From: Phascolarctobacterium sp.
Lineage (GTDB): Bacteria > Bacillota > Negativicutes > Acidaminococcales > Acidaminococcaceae
Length of the DNA stretch: 11,718 bases
Reading direction: 5' to 3'
Assembly: GCA_004558595.1 (NCBI GenBank)
Contig: SFCN01000061.1
Location: 1-11,718, forward strand
Of the stretch, positions 1-7,005 are shown piece by piece. The notes beneath the pieces are model-generated. The model was not told the DNA's origin and did no database searches. It was given only the letters and a program-made list of their open reading frames with translations. The translations under genes were made by a program, and so were the position numbers. The number at the start of each line of letters is the position of its first letter. Position 1 is the stretch's first letter.

Positions 1-699
1 CTCATTAAAAAGACCATCTTCTCCTGCTCCAGCGATGATGCACGTCCCCTCTTTACAGGTATTTTAGTGGAAGCTAAGGACGATAAGCTAACCTTTGTAG
101 GTACTAATACCCACCGCTTGGCTGTGAAGTTCCTGCCCCAGCCCACTGAAGAGCCTCTCAATATGATTATTCCCTCCAAGGTTTTAAACGAAATTTCCCG
201 TAATTTAACCAGCGATATGCCTCAAGAGGTTAAAATTTCCCTCCTCAATAACCAAATTATGGTCGTTATTGATGACGTTACCATTGTTTCCCGCTTAATC
301 GAGGGCAAATTCCCTGATTATAACAAGGTTATTCCTGCGAAATTCGCCGTTAAATGCCAGGTAAACGCCAAAAGCCTGGCTAGTGCTGTGGAACGTGTAG
401 CTCTTTTCTCCACCGAGGGTGACTACAGCACTGTCAAAATGATTATCGGTCAAGGGGAAATGACGCTGACCTCCAGCAGTCCCGACGTGGGCACCGGCAA
501 GGAGGTACTGCCCTGCACCACTGAAGGCGATTCTCTAAATGTAGCCTTCAACGCTAAGTATATTCTTGATATTTTAAAGAATGTGGACGCTGAGGAGGTT
601 CTGCTTTCCATGAACACCTCTCTGAGCCCCGTCTGCATCACTGCTCCGGAGGAGGATAATTATATTTACATCGTTACTCCGGTCCGGGTAGTCTTCTAA
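1..699 (+). CDS. dnaN: DNA polymerase III beta subunit (sliding clamp), 5'-truncated by the window edge
   Basis: The reading frame is open from base 1 and ends at TAA 697-699, giving the C-terminal 232 residues of a protein normally about 370 long. About the first 140 residues (domain I and the start of domain II) lie left of the window. The fragment opens LIKKTIFSCSSDDARPLFTG, a typical clamp domain II stretch, carries the conserved GKFPDYNKVIP segment (about nt 304-336), and ends TPVRVVF, the family's usual C-terminal strand, which helps form the groove for clamp-binding peptides. The protein is a ring that tethers the replicative polymerase and repair proteins to DNA. The GTG at 67 is an internal codon, not a start. 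It heads the operon seen here, with an S4-protein gene 11 bases downstream; dnaA is expected upstream by conserved gene order. Confidence 0.97.
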   Translation, partial: LIKKTIFSCSSDDARPLFTGILVEAKDDKLTFVGTNTHRLAVKFLPQPTEEPLNMIIPSKVLNEISRNLTSDMPQEVKISLLNNQIMVVIDDVTIVSRLIEGKFPDYNKVIPAKFAVKCQVNAKSLASAVERVALFSTEGDYSTVKMIIGQGEMTLTSSSPDVGTGKEVLPCTTEGDSLNVAFNAKYILDILKNVDAEEVLLSMNTSLSPVCITAPEEDNYIYIVTPVRVVF

Positions 700-710
700 G
701 AGGTGCCAGC

Positions 711-938
711 ATGCAAAAGGAAAATATCGCTATTACAACAGAATGCATCACCATGGATAAGCTTTTGAAATTCTCCGGTGTTGCTGACACCGGTGGCCAA
801 GCCTTTCTCATGGTGGAGGACGGTATTGTTAAGCTCAACGGCAAGCTGGTAACGGAAAAACGCAAAAAGGTTTTCCCCGGGGATGTGGTCAATATTGATG
901 ACCAAATTGAGCTTACAGTAAGCAAAGAAGAAGTATGA
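711..938 (+). CDS. yaaA: S4-domain RNA-binding protein, YaaA family
   Basis: A 75-residue protein made almost entirely of an S4 RNA-binding domain (about residues 12-70). The pattern ITMDKLLKFSGVADTGGQA, then VKLNGKLVTEKRKKVFPGDVV, matches the small S4 proteins encoded between dnaN and recF in Firmicutes (Bacillus subtilis YaaA). S4 domains bind structured RNA, and YaaA-type proteins have been linked to ribosome assembly; the exact role here is inference. The ATG at 711 follows an AGAGGTG Shine-Dalgarno at 699-705. The stop overlaps the recF start as ATGA (935-938), so translation of the two is probably coupled. No unusual features were seen. Confidence 0.93.
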   Translation: MQKENIAITTECITMDKLLKFSGVADTGGQAFLMVEDGIVKLNGKLVTEKRKKVFPGDVVNIDDQIELTVSKEEV

Positions 939-2062
939 AAATTTCCCATCTTTACGCGGTGAACTTCCGCAATTATGAGCAGTGCCATTTGGAGCTTGCT
1001 TCCATGATCAATGTGTTTTATGGCAAAAATGCTCAGGGGAAGACCAATCTATTGGAGGCTATTTTTTACGGTGCCTTCGGTCTTTCCCACCGCACCTCCG
1101 CCGAGGAGGATTTGCTGAAGCTGGGCTCCGAGTCCATGGCTGTGGGCATTGATTTTGCCAGCTTTAGCGGTGAGCATCAGGTCAAGCTGAAGAAGTTTCG
1201 CCAACAACAGAAATGGAAAAAGGAAATTTGGCTGGATGGAGCCAAGGTACGACCGAAGGAGCATTATGGTGCCCTAAATACGGTAATGTTCTCCCCTGAG
1301 GACCTACAGCTGGTGAAGGGGGAGCCAGCCCTACGCCGTCGCTTTTTTGATATGCAGATTTCTCAGACGGACCCCGTATACTATGATTTATTGGTCAAGT
1401 ATAATCGTGTTCTTCTACAGCGAAACCGCCTTTTGAAGGAGCTGCGGGATGAGGGTGGTAGCGAGGCCATCCTGGAGCCTTGGAATCAGGAGTTTCTTAG
1501 GCTAGCTGCCGCTATTACCAAAAAGCGTTTGGCTGCCTTGGGCAAGCTGGAGAGCATCGCTAGCGAAATATATGCTTCTATTACCAGCAATCAGGAGGAG
1601 CTCAAGGTACGTTACGAGCTGAAGGCTAATAATGGTGAGCTGCTTTATCCCACTGCTGGTGCAGACCTGAGTGAAGATTTTTATAGGAGTCTGCTTATTG
1701 CAAGGCAGCGTATCGATATTTTGCGTGGTAATACGGGTATTGGTCCCCATCGTGATGATTTACAGCTTTTGCTCAATGGTCTTTCCCTCCGCTCCTTTGG
1801 CTCCCAGGGCCAACAGCGTAGTGGAGCTTTAGCCCTAAAGCTGTCCCAGCTGGAGTATGTCCACAGGGAGATCGGGGAATTTCCGGTGCTGCTCTTGGAC
1901 GATGTGATGAGCGAGCTGGACGATAGTCGGCGAGCTCAGCTGTTACTCTTTATCGATGGTCGGGTGCAGACCTTTATTACGGTGAATGATCGGGAGCTTA
2001 TTCCTGATTTGGCTGGTAATGCTTATTTTCGCATAGAAAATGGCTCCATTAACGAGGCTTAA
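935..2062 (+). CDS. recF: DNA replication and repair protein RecF
   Basis: A 375-residue SMC-like ATPase of normal RecF length. The Walker A motif GKNAQGKT is at residues 30-37. The ABC-type signature region SFGSQGQQRSGALALKLSQ is near residues 285-305, and Walker B with the D-loop (VLLLDDVMSELD) near 316-328. RecF acts with RecO and RecR to load RecA onto single-stranded gaps coated by SSB, and helps restart stalled forks. The N-terminus MKISHLYAVNFRNYE matches the family's usual first strand, supporting the ATG at 935, which overlaps the stop of the S4 gene by four bases. Only two bases separate its TAA from the next ATG, so recF sits in the middle of a translationally tight operon. Confidence 0.97.
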   Translation: MKISHLYAVNFRNYEQCHLELASMINVFYGKNAQGKTNLLEAIFYGAFGLSHRTSAEEDLLKLGSESMAVGIDFASFSGEHQVKLKKFRQQQKWKKEIWLDGAKVRPKEHYGALNTVMFSPEDLQLVKGEPALRRRFFDMQISQTDPVYYDLLVKYNRVLLQRNRLLKELRDEGGSEAILEPWNQEFLRLAAAITKKRLAALGKLESIASEIYASITSNQEELKVRYELKANNGELLYPTAGADLSEDFYRSLLIARQRIDILRGNTGIGPHRDDLQLLLNGLSLRSFGSQGQQRSGALALKLSQLEYVHREIGEFPVLLLDDVMSELDDSRRAQLLLFIDGRVQTFITVNDRELIPDLAGNAYFRIENGSINEA

Positions 2063-2064
2063 TT

Positions 2065-2835
2065 ATGTATGAGGATAAATTAGCCAGTACCGATGCTATT
2101 ATTAAGCATTTATTCGACCCACGTTATCAGAATAAATATATTCCCCTCCAGGGGAAGTATCTCTATTTGCAGCATTATTTGGAGCTCAACTGGTCCAATA
2201 TTTGTGGCGTAAATTTAGCCAAACGCTGCTGTGTGGAAAAAATTATGGGCAACGAGCTGCACATACGCACAGCTAACTCCATACTTGCCAATGAGCTCTA
2301 TATGATGCAGTCCTTGTTTTTACAAAAAATTAATGCCTATCTTTTAGGCTGCTTGATCATCAAAAAGCTCTATTTTCACACGGGTAGCTTTTATGCTAGA
2401 CAGGCCCGCAAAGCTGTGCCGGCTGAGCCCCTCTGGCAGCCGCCGGAATACACCACCTGCCCTAAATGCGGTGCTCGCATGGAAAAGGGACTAAATATGT
2501 GCAGCGTGTGCGAGCGTCAGGAGCGGGAGCAGCTACGCCATAATTTGGCGGAGCTCCTGCGGATTCAGCCTTGGTTAACCTATGAAGATTGTAAAGCTTA
2601 CTATAAATGTGATAAAATAGTCTTTACGGCTGTAAAGGACAGCCTAAAAAATTATTATTTTGAACGAGTGCGACTGGGCTTCGCTGATAAAAAGGAATGC
2701 CTTTTGGCTGCCCTTTTCCTAATGGAAAAGCAGCCCCAGGATATGACGCCTAGTATGTGTGAAAATGCTTTAGCTTATTTGCGGAGGGATCAAAGTGTAC
2801 TTGCATTTGGGAGCCGACTGTATGGTAAAAAATAG
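2065..2835 (+). CDS. DciA/DUF721-domain protein with C-terminal zinc ribbon
   Basis: A 256-residue protein. Residues about 35-115 fit the DUF721/DciA fold: the WSNICGVNLAKRC stretch, followed by NELHIRTANSILANELYMM and LGCLIIKKLYFHTGS, follows the family pattern W-x-x-I-x-G / L-x-V-x-x-x-S-x-x-x-A-x-E-L / I-x-F-x-x-G. DciA proteins are replicative helicase (DnaB) loaders or operators in bacteria without DnaC or DnaI, and a DUF721 gene beside recF is a common arrangement. Unlike minimal DciA, this one continues into a four-cysteine zinc ribbon (Cys132, Cys135, Cys146, Cys149; CX2C-X10-CX2C) and a helical, charged tail of about 105 residues that I do not recognise. The last 41 bases overlap the next gene. 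The domain call is confident; the role as helicase loader is inferred from the family. Confidence 0.85.
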   Translation: MYEDKLASTDAIIKHLFDPRYQNKYIPLQGKYLYLQHYLELNWSNICGVNLAKRCCVEKIMGNELHIRTANSILANELYMMQSLFLQKINAYLLGCLIIKKLYFHTGSFYARQARKAVPAEPLWQPPEYTTCPKCGARMEKGLNMCSVCERQEREQLRHNLAELLRIQPWLTYEDCKAYYKCDKIVFTAVKDSLKNYYFERVRLGFADKKECLLAALFLMEKQPQDMTPSMCENALAYLRRDQSVLAFGSRLYGKK

Positions 2836-3064
2836 TGAGATTATCGCTATTTTAGATGTACGCCATCCTCAATCTTTGATTTATATTGATTATGTGGAAA
2901 AGTATCGGGAACGGTATAAGGTTGTGGATGCCGCTGAGGGCGAGGATTATGCTAGTATTATTTTGACCGAGGAAACTCTGTATTTATCGGCTATTTCTGC
3001 TTTGACTTTAAAAAAACGTGCCGATGCCGGTTTTCTGGCAGGTGCTTGTTATACTAATTTATAA
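2795..3064 (+). CDS. remB: RemB-like protein (DUF370 family, extracellular matrix regulator)
   Basis: An 89-residue protein that begins MYLHLGADCMVKNSEIIAIL, closely following the N-terminus of Bacillus RemB/YaaB, encoded at the same place between recF and gyrB. That match, plus a GGAGGG Shine-Dalgarno at 2783-2788 with a six-base spacer, fixes the start at GTG 2795 rather than the internal ATG at 2822. The start lies 41 bases inside the dciA-like gene in another frame. RemA/RemB proteins are small DNA-associated regulators; in B. subtilis they help activate matrix (biofilm) genes. Whether this one controls a matrix here cannot be told from the sequence. Residues after about 75 (LKKRADAGFLAGACYTNL) are a variable tail. 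gyrB starts 20 bases downstream. Confidence 0.85.
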   Translation: MYLHLGADCMVKNSEIIAILDVRHPQSLIYIDYVEKYRERYKVVDAAEGEDYASIILTEETLYLSAISALTLKKRADAGFLAGACYTNL

Positions 3065-3084
3065 GTTTCATTACGGAGGTAAAT

Positions 3085-5025
3085 ATGGCCCAGGATATTG
3101 ATATTGAAAAAGAAACTGCTGTCAGTGGCAGCTATAACGCGGAACAGATTCATGTGCTGGAAGGCCTGGAAGCTGTTCGTAAGAGACCTGCCATGTATAT
3201 TGGCAGCACCTCTGCCCGCGGCTTGCACCATTTGGTGTACGAGGTCGTGGATAACAGTATTGACGAAGCCTTGGCCGGTCACTGTACTGAGATTAAGGTA
3301 ATTATCCATGCTGATAATAGTATTACGGTTATTGATAACGGCCGTGGTATTCCCGTGGATATGATGAAAAAGGAAAAGAAGCCCGCTGTAGAGGTAATCA
3401 TGACCGTTTTGCATGCCGGTGGTAAATTCGGCGATGGCGGCTATAAGGTTTCCGGTGGCCTTCATGGTGTAGGTGTAACCTGCGTTAACGCTTTAAGTGA
3501 GCACATGGAGGTTGAGGTACGCCGTGGCGGTAAATGCTATGGCATTGAGTTTAAGCAGGGTAAAACCAGCAAAAAGCTTTATGAAAAGGGCACTGCTGAG
3601 GATACGGGCACCACGGTGCATTTTAAGCCCGATGCTTCTATCTTTACGGAAACTGAATATAGCTATGATACCCTACGCTTGCGTATTCGTGAGCTGGCCT
3701 TTTTAAATAAGGGCATTACCATTACTCTTAGTGATGAGCGTCCTGAGGGTCGCACGGAGAGCTTCCATTTTGCCGGTGGTATTATCGAATTCGTAGAATT
3801 CGTGGACCAAAATAAGGATAAAATCAATGCTAAGCCCATTTATTTAGAAGGCGAAAAGAATAGCATTATTGTGGAAGTAGCAATGCAATATTGCGATACC
3901 TATAATGAAAACGTCTTTACCTATGTTAATAACATTAACACCGAGGAGGGCGGTACTCATTTAAGCGGCTTCCGCAAGGCTTTGACTAGAACTATTAATA
4001 ACTATGCTCGGGCCAATAAGCTGCTGAAGGATAATGAGGATGCCTTAAGCGGTGATGATGTGCGTGAGGGCTTGACCGCAGTGCTGAGCCTGAAGGTTCC
4101 CAATCCCCAATTTGAAAGCCAGACTAAGATTAAGCTGGGCAACAGTGAGGTTATGCCCATTGTGGATAGTCTAGTGGGCGATACCTTGGCTGAGTTCATG
4201 GAGGAAAATCCTGCTGTCGCCAAGAAGATTGTGGAAAAGGGTATTGTGGCTGCCCGTGCTCGCTTAGCAGCTCGCAAGGCTCGGGAGCTGACTAGACGTA
4301 AGAATGCCATGGATTTGGGTGGCTTGCCAGGTAAGCTGGCGGACTGCAAGAGCCGCAATGTGGAGGACACTGAGATTTATCTAGTCGAAGGTGATTCTGC
4401 AGGTGGCAGTGCTAAGCAGGGTCGTAACTCCGACTTCCAGGCTATTTTGCCCTTGCGTGGTAAGATTTTGAACGTGGAAAAGGCTCGTCTGGATAAGATT
4501 TTGAGCAGTGAAGAGATTCGTAATATGATAACTGCCTTTGGTTGTGGTATTGGAGATGACTTTAATTTAGCTAAGGCCCGCTATGGCAAGATCATCATTA
4601 TGACCGATGCGGACGTGGACGGTGCTCATATTCGCACCTTGCTCCTCACCTTCTTCTACCGCTATATGCAGCCCTTGATTAAGGAGGGTCATGTCTTTAT
4701 TGCTCAGCCCCCACTCTACTTGATTCGTAAGAATCAAAAGGAGCATTACTATGCTTATAGTGATGAGGAGCTGCAGCAAATCTTGGATAAGGTTGGACGT
4801 GATTCCAATCCTTATATCCAGCGTTACAAAGGCTTAGGTGAAATGAACCCCGGTCAGCTGTGGGAGACCACTATGGACCCCGCCGCTCGTACCATTTTGC
4901 AGGTTCAGCTGGAGGATGCCGCTGAGGCAGATACTATTTTCTCCATCCTGATGGGTGATAAGGTTGAGCCCCGTCGTCAATTCATCGAGGCCAATGCGAA
5001 AAAGGTCCGTAACTTGGATCTGTAA
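3085..5025 (+). CDS. gyrB: DNA gyrase subunit B
   Basis: A 646-residue protein, the usual size in Gram-positive-type bacteria without the insert found in proteobacterial GyrB. The N-terminal GHKL ATPase domain carries EAVRKRPAMYIGST and EVVDNSIDEALAG (E53, N57), then DNGRGIP and GGKFGDGGYKVSGGLHGVG. The transducer domain follows. The C-terminal TOPRIM domain has EGDSAGG (catalytic Glu435) and the metal-binding DADVDG (D508, D510, D512). It ends EPRRQFIEANAKKVRNLDL, the typical tail. With GyrA it forms the A2B2 enzyme that introduces negative supercoils using ATP. The ATG at 3085 has a GGAGGT Shine-Dalgarno at 3075-3080. It closes the tightly packed operon that comes from dnaN; gyrA follows about 2 kb later. 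Confidence 0.98.
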   Translation: MAQDIDIEKETAVSGSYNAEQIHVLEGLEAVRKRPAMYIGSTSARGLHHLVYEVVDNSIDEALAGHCTEIKVIIHADNSITVIDNGRGIPVDMMKKEKKPAVEVIMTVLHAGGKFGDGGYKVSGGLHGVGVTCVNALSEHMEVEVRRGGKCYGIEFKQGKTSKKLYEKGTAEDTGTTVHFKPDASIFTETEYSYDTLRLRIRELAFLNKGITITLSDERPEGRTESFHFAGGIIEFVEFVDQNKDKINAKPIYLEGEKNSIIVEVAMQYCDTYNENVFTYVNNINTEEGGTHLSGFRKALTRTINNYARANKLLKDNEDALSGDDVREGLTAVLSLKVPNPQFESQTKIKLGNSEVMPIVDSLVGDTLAEFMEENPAVAKKIVEKGIVAARARLAARKARELTRRKNAMDLGGLPGKLADCKSRNVEDTEIYLVEGDSAGGSAKQGRNSDFQAILPLRGKILNVEKARLDKILSSEEIRNMITAFGCGIGDDFNLAKARYGKIIIMTDADVDGAHIRTLLLTFFYRYMQPLIKEGHVFIAQPPLYLIRKNQKEHYYAYSDEELQQILDKVGRDSNPYIQRYKGLGEMNPGQLWETTMDPAARTILQVQLEDAAEADTIFSILMGDKVEPRRQFIEANAKKVRNLDL

Positions 5026-5041
5026 TGCTAAGATTTATACT
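5014..5041 (+). promoter_or_regulatory. possible sigma-A-type promoter at the gyrB end
   Basis: TTGGAT (5014-5019) and TATACT (5036-5041) are separated by 16 bases. The -10 matches five of six consensus bases; the -35 matches only its TTG. It overlaps the last gyrB codons and would give a very short leader before the ATG at 5063. It could give the 98-residue protein and thiamine pyrophosphokinase genes expression independent of the gyrB operon. Weak evidence only. Confidence 0.25.
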
Positions 5042-5062
5042 TTGATTTTGTGAGGTATAGCT

Positions 5063-5359
5063 ATGGTTAAGATTAGAAAAGGCCTTTCTGATGCAGATAT
5101 GCTGAAGGGTTTTAATGAGAATTTGACCTTTGAAAATGGCATTTATGCCGAGGAAAAGGTCGTTAAGAGCAAGGTTAAGAGTAAGCCCTCTGAAAAGAAG
5201 GAGCTGCTCCTGCCTGCTGAGGCACAGGAACGCTTGAATCGTTTTCTTTTGGAAATTAGCATGGAATGCTTGCAAAAGAATCATGGTAGTTGTACCTGGA
5301 AGGTGGCCCGTGAGGGGGACCAAATCGTAATTAAGCCCGTGCCCGTGGCAAAGAAATGA
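5063..5359 (+). CDS. hypothetical protein between gyrB and the thiamine pyrophosphokinase gene
   Basis: I do not recognise this 98-residue protein. The ATG at 5063 has a GAGGT Shine-Dalgarno at 5052-5056, and the stop overlaps a following ATG as ATGA (5356-5359), so it looks like a real operon gene and not a shadow. The N-terminal part (to about residue 30) is mixed. Residues 31-46 are a lysine/serine-rich linker (EEKVVKSKVKSKPSEKK). The rest could form a helix (EAQERLNRFLLEISMECLQ) followed by a short beta hairpin (CTWKVAREGDQIVIKPVPV). There is no signal peptide or membrane segment. The basic linker would suit contact with nucleic acid or an acidic partner, but that is speculation. Its position next to gyrB and the parS sites is the only functional hint. 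Confidence 0.8.
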   Translation: MVKIRKGLSDADMLKGFNENLTFENGIYAEEKVVKSKVKSKPSEKKELLLPAEAQERLNRFLLEISMECLQKNHGSCTWKVAREGDQIVIKPVPVAKK

Positions 5360-5397
5360 GCAGACCTATTACGCTGACACTGCCGGAGGTGCAGCTG

Positions 5398-6168
5398 ATG
5401 TTTCACGTGAAACATCAGCCAGAGCAGGAGAGTCAAAGCAATACCATGTTTCACGTGAAACATGATGAGAAAGAGTCTACTGCTCCTGCTGAATTCTGTA
5501 ACGCCAAACAGTCTACTACAGCTCGGACCACGTTGCTACTAGCTGGAGGTCGTGCTCCTGCCAATACTTGGCTACAAAGCCTAGGAAAAGATTTCCCTGT
5601 GTACTGTGCTGATAAGGGTGCTAGCTATGCTTTAGAGGCAGGCCTTTCCCCTGCTCTAGTGGTAGGAGATGGCGATAGTGCAGCTCACGCAATTTATGAG
5701 CATGCTCATAAATTGGGAGCGAAGCTGGATATTCATCCTCCTGCTAAGGATGATACGGATTTACAGCTGCTCCTTGAGCAGCTACCCCAAGGGAACCTTA
5801 TAGCTACTGGCATTTGGGGCGGTCGCTTCGACCATCTCTATAGCAATGTGTACTCCCTGCTGGCCCATAAGGAAAAGCAAGGTTCCCAGGTGGTGCTAGC
5901 GGATGACAAGGAGCTGCTGGTGCTATTAACAGCAGCTGAGTCCGTGGAGGTAAGTCTTACTTCCTTAAGTAGCGTGCAGGCCATATCCTTGCTGCCCTTG
6001 GCAGCAAGCAGCACCGTGAGTATCGCAGGCGTGCGTTGGCCTTTACAGGAGGCGGAGCTGACGCAGCAAAGGCCCTATGCGATTAGCAACGAGCCCTTGG
6101 GAAGCAAGCTAGAATGCACCTGTCATGGTGGTAAAATTGGTCTCTATTTCCACTGGCAAGGGGATTAA
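5398..6168 (+). CDS. thiamine pyrophosphokinase with parS-encoded N-terminal extension
   Basis: Thiamine pyrophosphokinase transfers pyrophosphate from ATP to thiamine to make the coenzyme thiamine diphosphate in the cytoplasm. Counting from the ATG at 5398 (256 residues), family motifs are ADKGAS (71-76), GDGDS (90-94), KDDTDLQ (117-123) and GGRFDH (141-146), with a C-terminal SNEPLG turn near 230. The first 45 or so residues precede the catalytic fold and look disordered; they include MFHVKH at 1-6 and again at 17-22, the translation of two parS boxes. I chose 5398 because GGAGGT (5385-5390) lies seven bases before it. An in-frame ATG at 5356, overlapping the upstream stop, would add 14 residues but has no evident Shine-Dalgarno. 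It is the second gene of a two-gene run; its location between gyrB and gyrA is unusual. Confidence 0.88.
   Translation: MFHVKHQPEQESQSNTMFHVKHDEKESTAPAEFCNAKQSTTARTTLLLAGGRAPANTWLQSLGKDFPVYCADKGASYALEAGLSPALVVGDGDSAAHAIYEHAHKLGAKLDIHPPAKDDTDLQLLLEQLPQGNLIATGIWGGRFDHLYSNVYSLLAHKEKQGSQVVLADDKELLVLLTAAESVEVSLTSLSSVQAISLLPLAASSTVSIAGVRWPLQEAELTQQRPYAISNEPLGSKLECTCHGGKIGLYFHWQGD
5399..5414. promoter_or_regulatory. parS site 1 (ParB-binding centromere box)
   Basis: TGTTTCACGTGAAACA is a perfect 16-base palindrome and matches the conserved bacterial parS consensus (Bacillus form TGTTNCACGTGAAACA). Flanking bases extend the perfect palindrome to 26 bases (5394-5419). It lies within the likely start of the thiamine pyrophosphokinase gene; the ATG at 5398-5400 overlaps its first two bases. 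ParB loads here, spreads on flanking DNA and recruits SMC condensin, with sites normally clustered near oriC, as expected from the dnaN-gyrA neighbourhood. Confidence 0.95.
5447..5462. promoter_or_regulatory. parS site 2 (ParB-binding centromere box)
   Basis: A second copy of TGTTTCACGTGAAACA, identical to site 1, with centres 48 bp apart (exactly 16 codons). Its perfect palindrome extends to 20 bases (5445-5464). Because of the in-frame spacing it encodes MFHVKH again. Between the two copies lie 32 bases with no obvious similarity to the outer flanks, so this is either an old duplication or independent selection of a second box. Confidence 0.95.
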
Positions 6169-6228
6169 AGAAAGCTAAAAACTACTGGAAATAAGCTAAG
6201 ATAAAAAATGATTTTGAGGGGATAATTC

Positions 6229-7005
6229 GTGGAAAATTTTGTCGGGTCCTTGGACCCTATGACTATCATCTTTATTATTGTGGCAGGCTTTATTTCTGCC
6301 TTTATTGATTCAACCGTTGGCGGTGGCGGCTTAATCTCCACCCCCGCCCTACTCAGTCTAGGCCTACCTGTTCCCTACGCTTTAGGGACGAATAAGGTGG
6401 CCGCTTCTACGGGAGCCTTGACCAGCGTCATCTCCTTTTGGCGTGCAGGAAAGATTAAAAAGGCTGCTTTAGCCTTGATGCCCTTATCTTTCATTGGCTC
6501 CGCTTTAGGAGCCTATGTGGTATACCTGCTACCGGAAAAGCTGATGAAAAATATCATCGTAGCCCTCCTAGTAGCTGTAGCCATTTACACCTATCGCCGC
6601 AAGGATTGGGGCGATACGGGTACGGTACAGCAGCTGGGAGCTAAGGCCTTAATCGGAGCCTTCATCATGGCCTTTACTATTGGCTTTTATGATGGCTTCT
6701 TTGGTCCCGGTACGGGCTCCTTCCTGATCTTCGGCTTTTTGTATTTGGGCTACGATTTTGTAACCGCCGCCGGTAATGCCAAGGCCTTGAATTTCGCCAG
6801 CGGTGTGGGAGCATTGGTTTCCTTCGCTATGAGCGGTACTATCGTATGGTCCTATGGCATCATTATGGCTGTTGCCATGATTGTAGGGGCCATTTGTGGC
6901 TCCCGCCTAGCCATTAAAAAGGGTGCTTCCTATGTGCGTCCCCTGTATTTACTGGTTACTACCCTGCTTATTGGTAAGCAGGTTTATGAAATTCTCTTGA
7001 AATAA
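6229..7005 (+). CDS. TauE/SafE-family membrane transporter, YfcA-like
   Basis: A 258-residue, very hydrophobic protein with about eight predicted membrane helices arranged as two repeats. It carries the family's paired signatures: DSTVGGGGLISTPALL (about 27-42) with ALGTNK (51-56) in the first half, and GFYDGFFGPGTGSFL (152-166) with GNAKALNF (182-189) in the second. This pattern is closest to the YfcA branch. The TauE/SafE family exports sulfite, sulfoacetate and other small organic anions across the inner membrane; the substrate here is unknown. The start is GTG 6229, supported by GAGGGG at 6216-6221 with a seven-base spacer. It follows the thiamine pyrophosphokinase gene by 60 bases without a terminator, so it may be co-transcribed. 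A foldable spacer follows before gyrA. Confidence 0.9.
   Translation: MENFVGSLDPMTIIFIIVAGFISAFIDSTVGGGGLISTPALLSLGLPVPYALGTNKVAASTGALTSVISFWRAGKIKKAALALMPLSFIGSALGAYVVYLLPEKLMKNIIVALLVAVAIYTYRRKDWGDTGTVQQLGAKALIGAFIMAFTIGFYDGFFGPGTGSFLIFGFLYLGYDFVTAAGNAKALNFASGVGALVSFAMSGTIVWSYGIIMAVAMIVGAICGSRLAIKKGASYVRPLYLLVTTLLIGKQVYEILLK

Noticed and set aside
67..699. A shorter dnaN starting at GTG 67
   Set aside because: The frame is open from base 1 and the residues encoded by 1-66 match clamp domain II, so the gene runs in from the left.
3049..3465. 138-residue minus-strand frame over the start of gyrB
   Set aside because: It is antisense to the strongly conserved gyrB ATPase region and shows no recognisable domain.
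5281..5463. Minus-strand frame with MFHVKH twice across the parS pair
   Set aside because: The repeated peptide is just the palindromic parS read on the other strand. The frame overlaps two supported plus-strand genes and has no ribosome binding site or family match.
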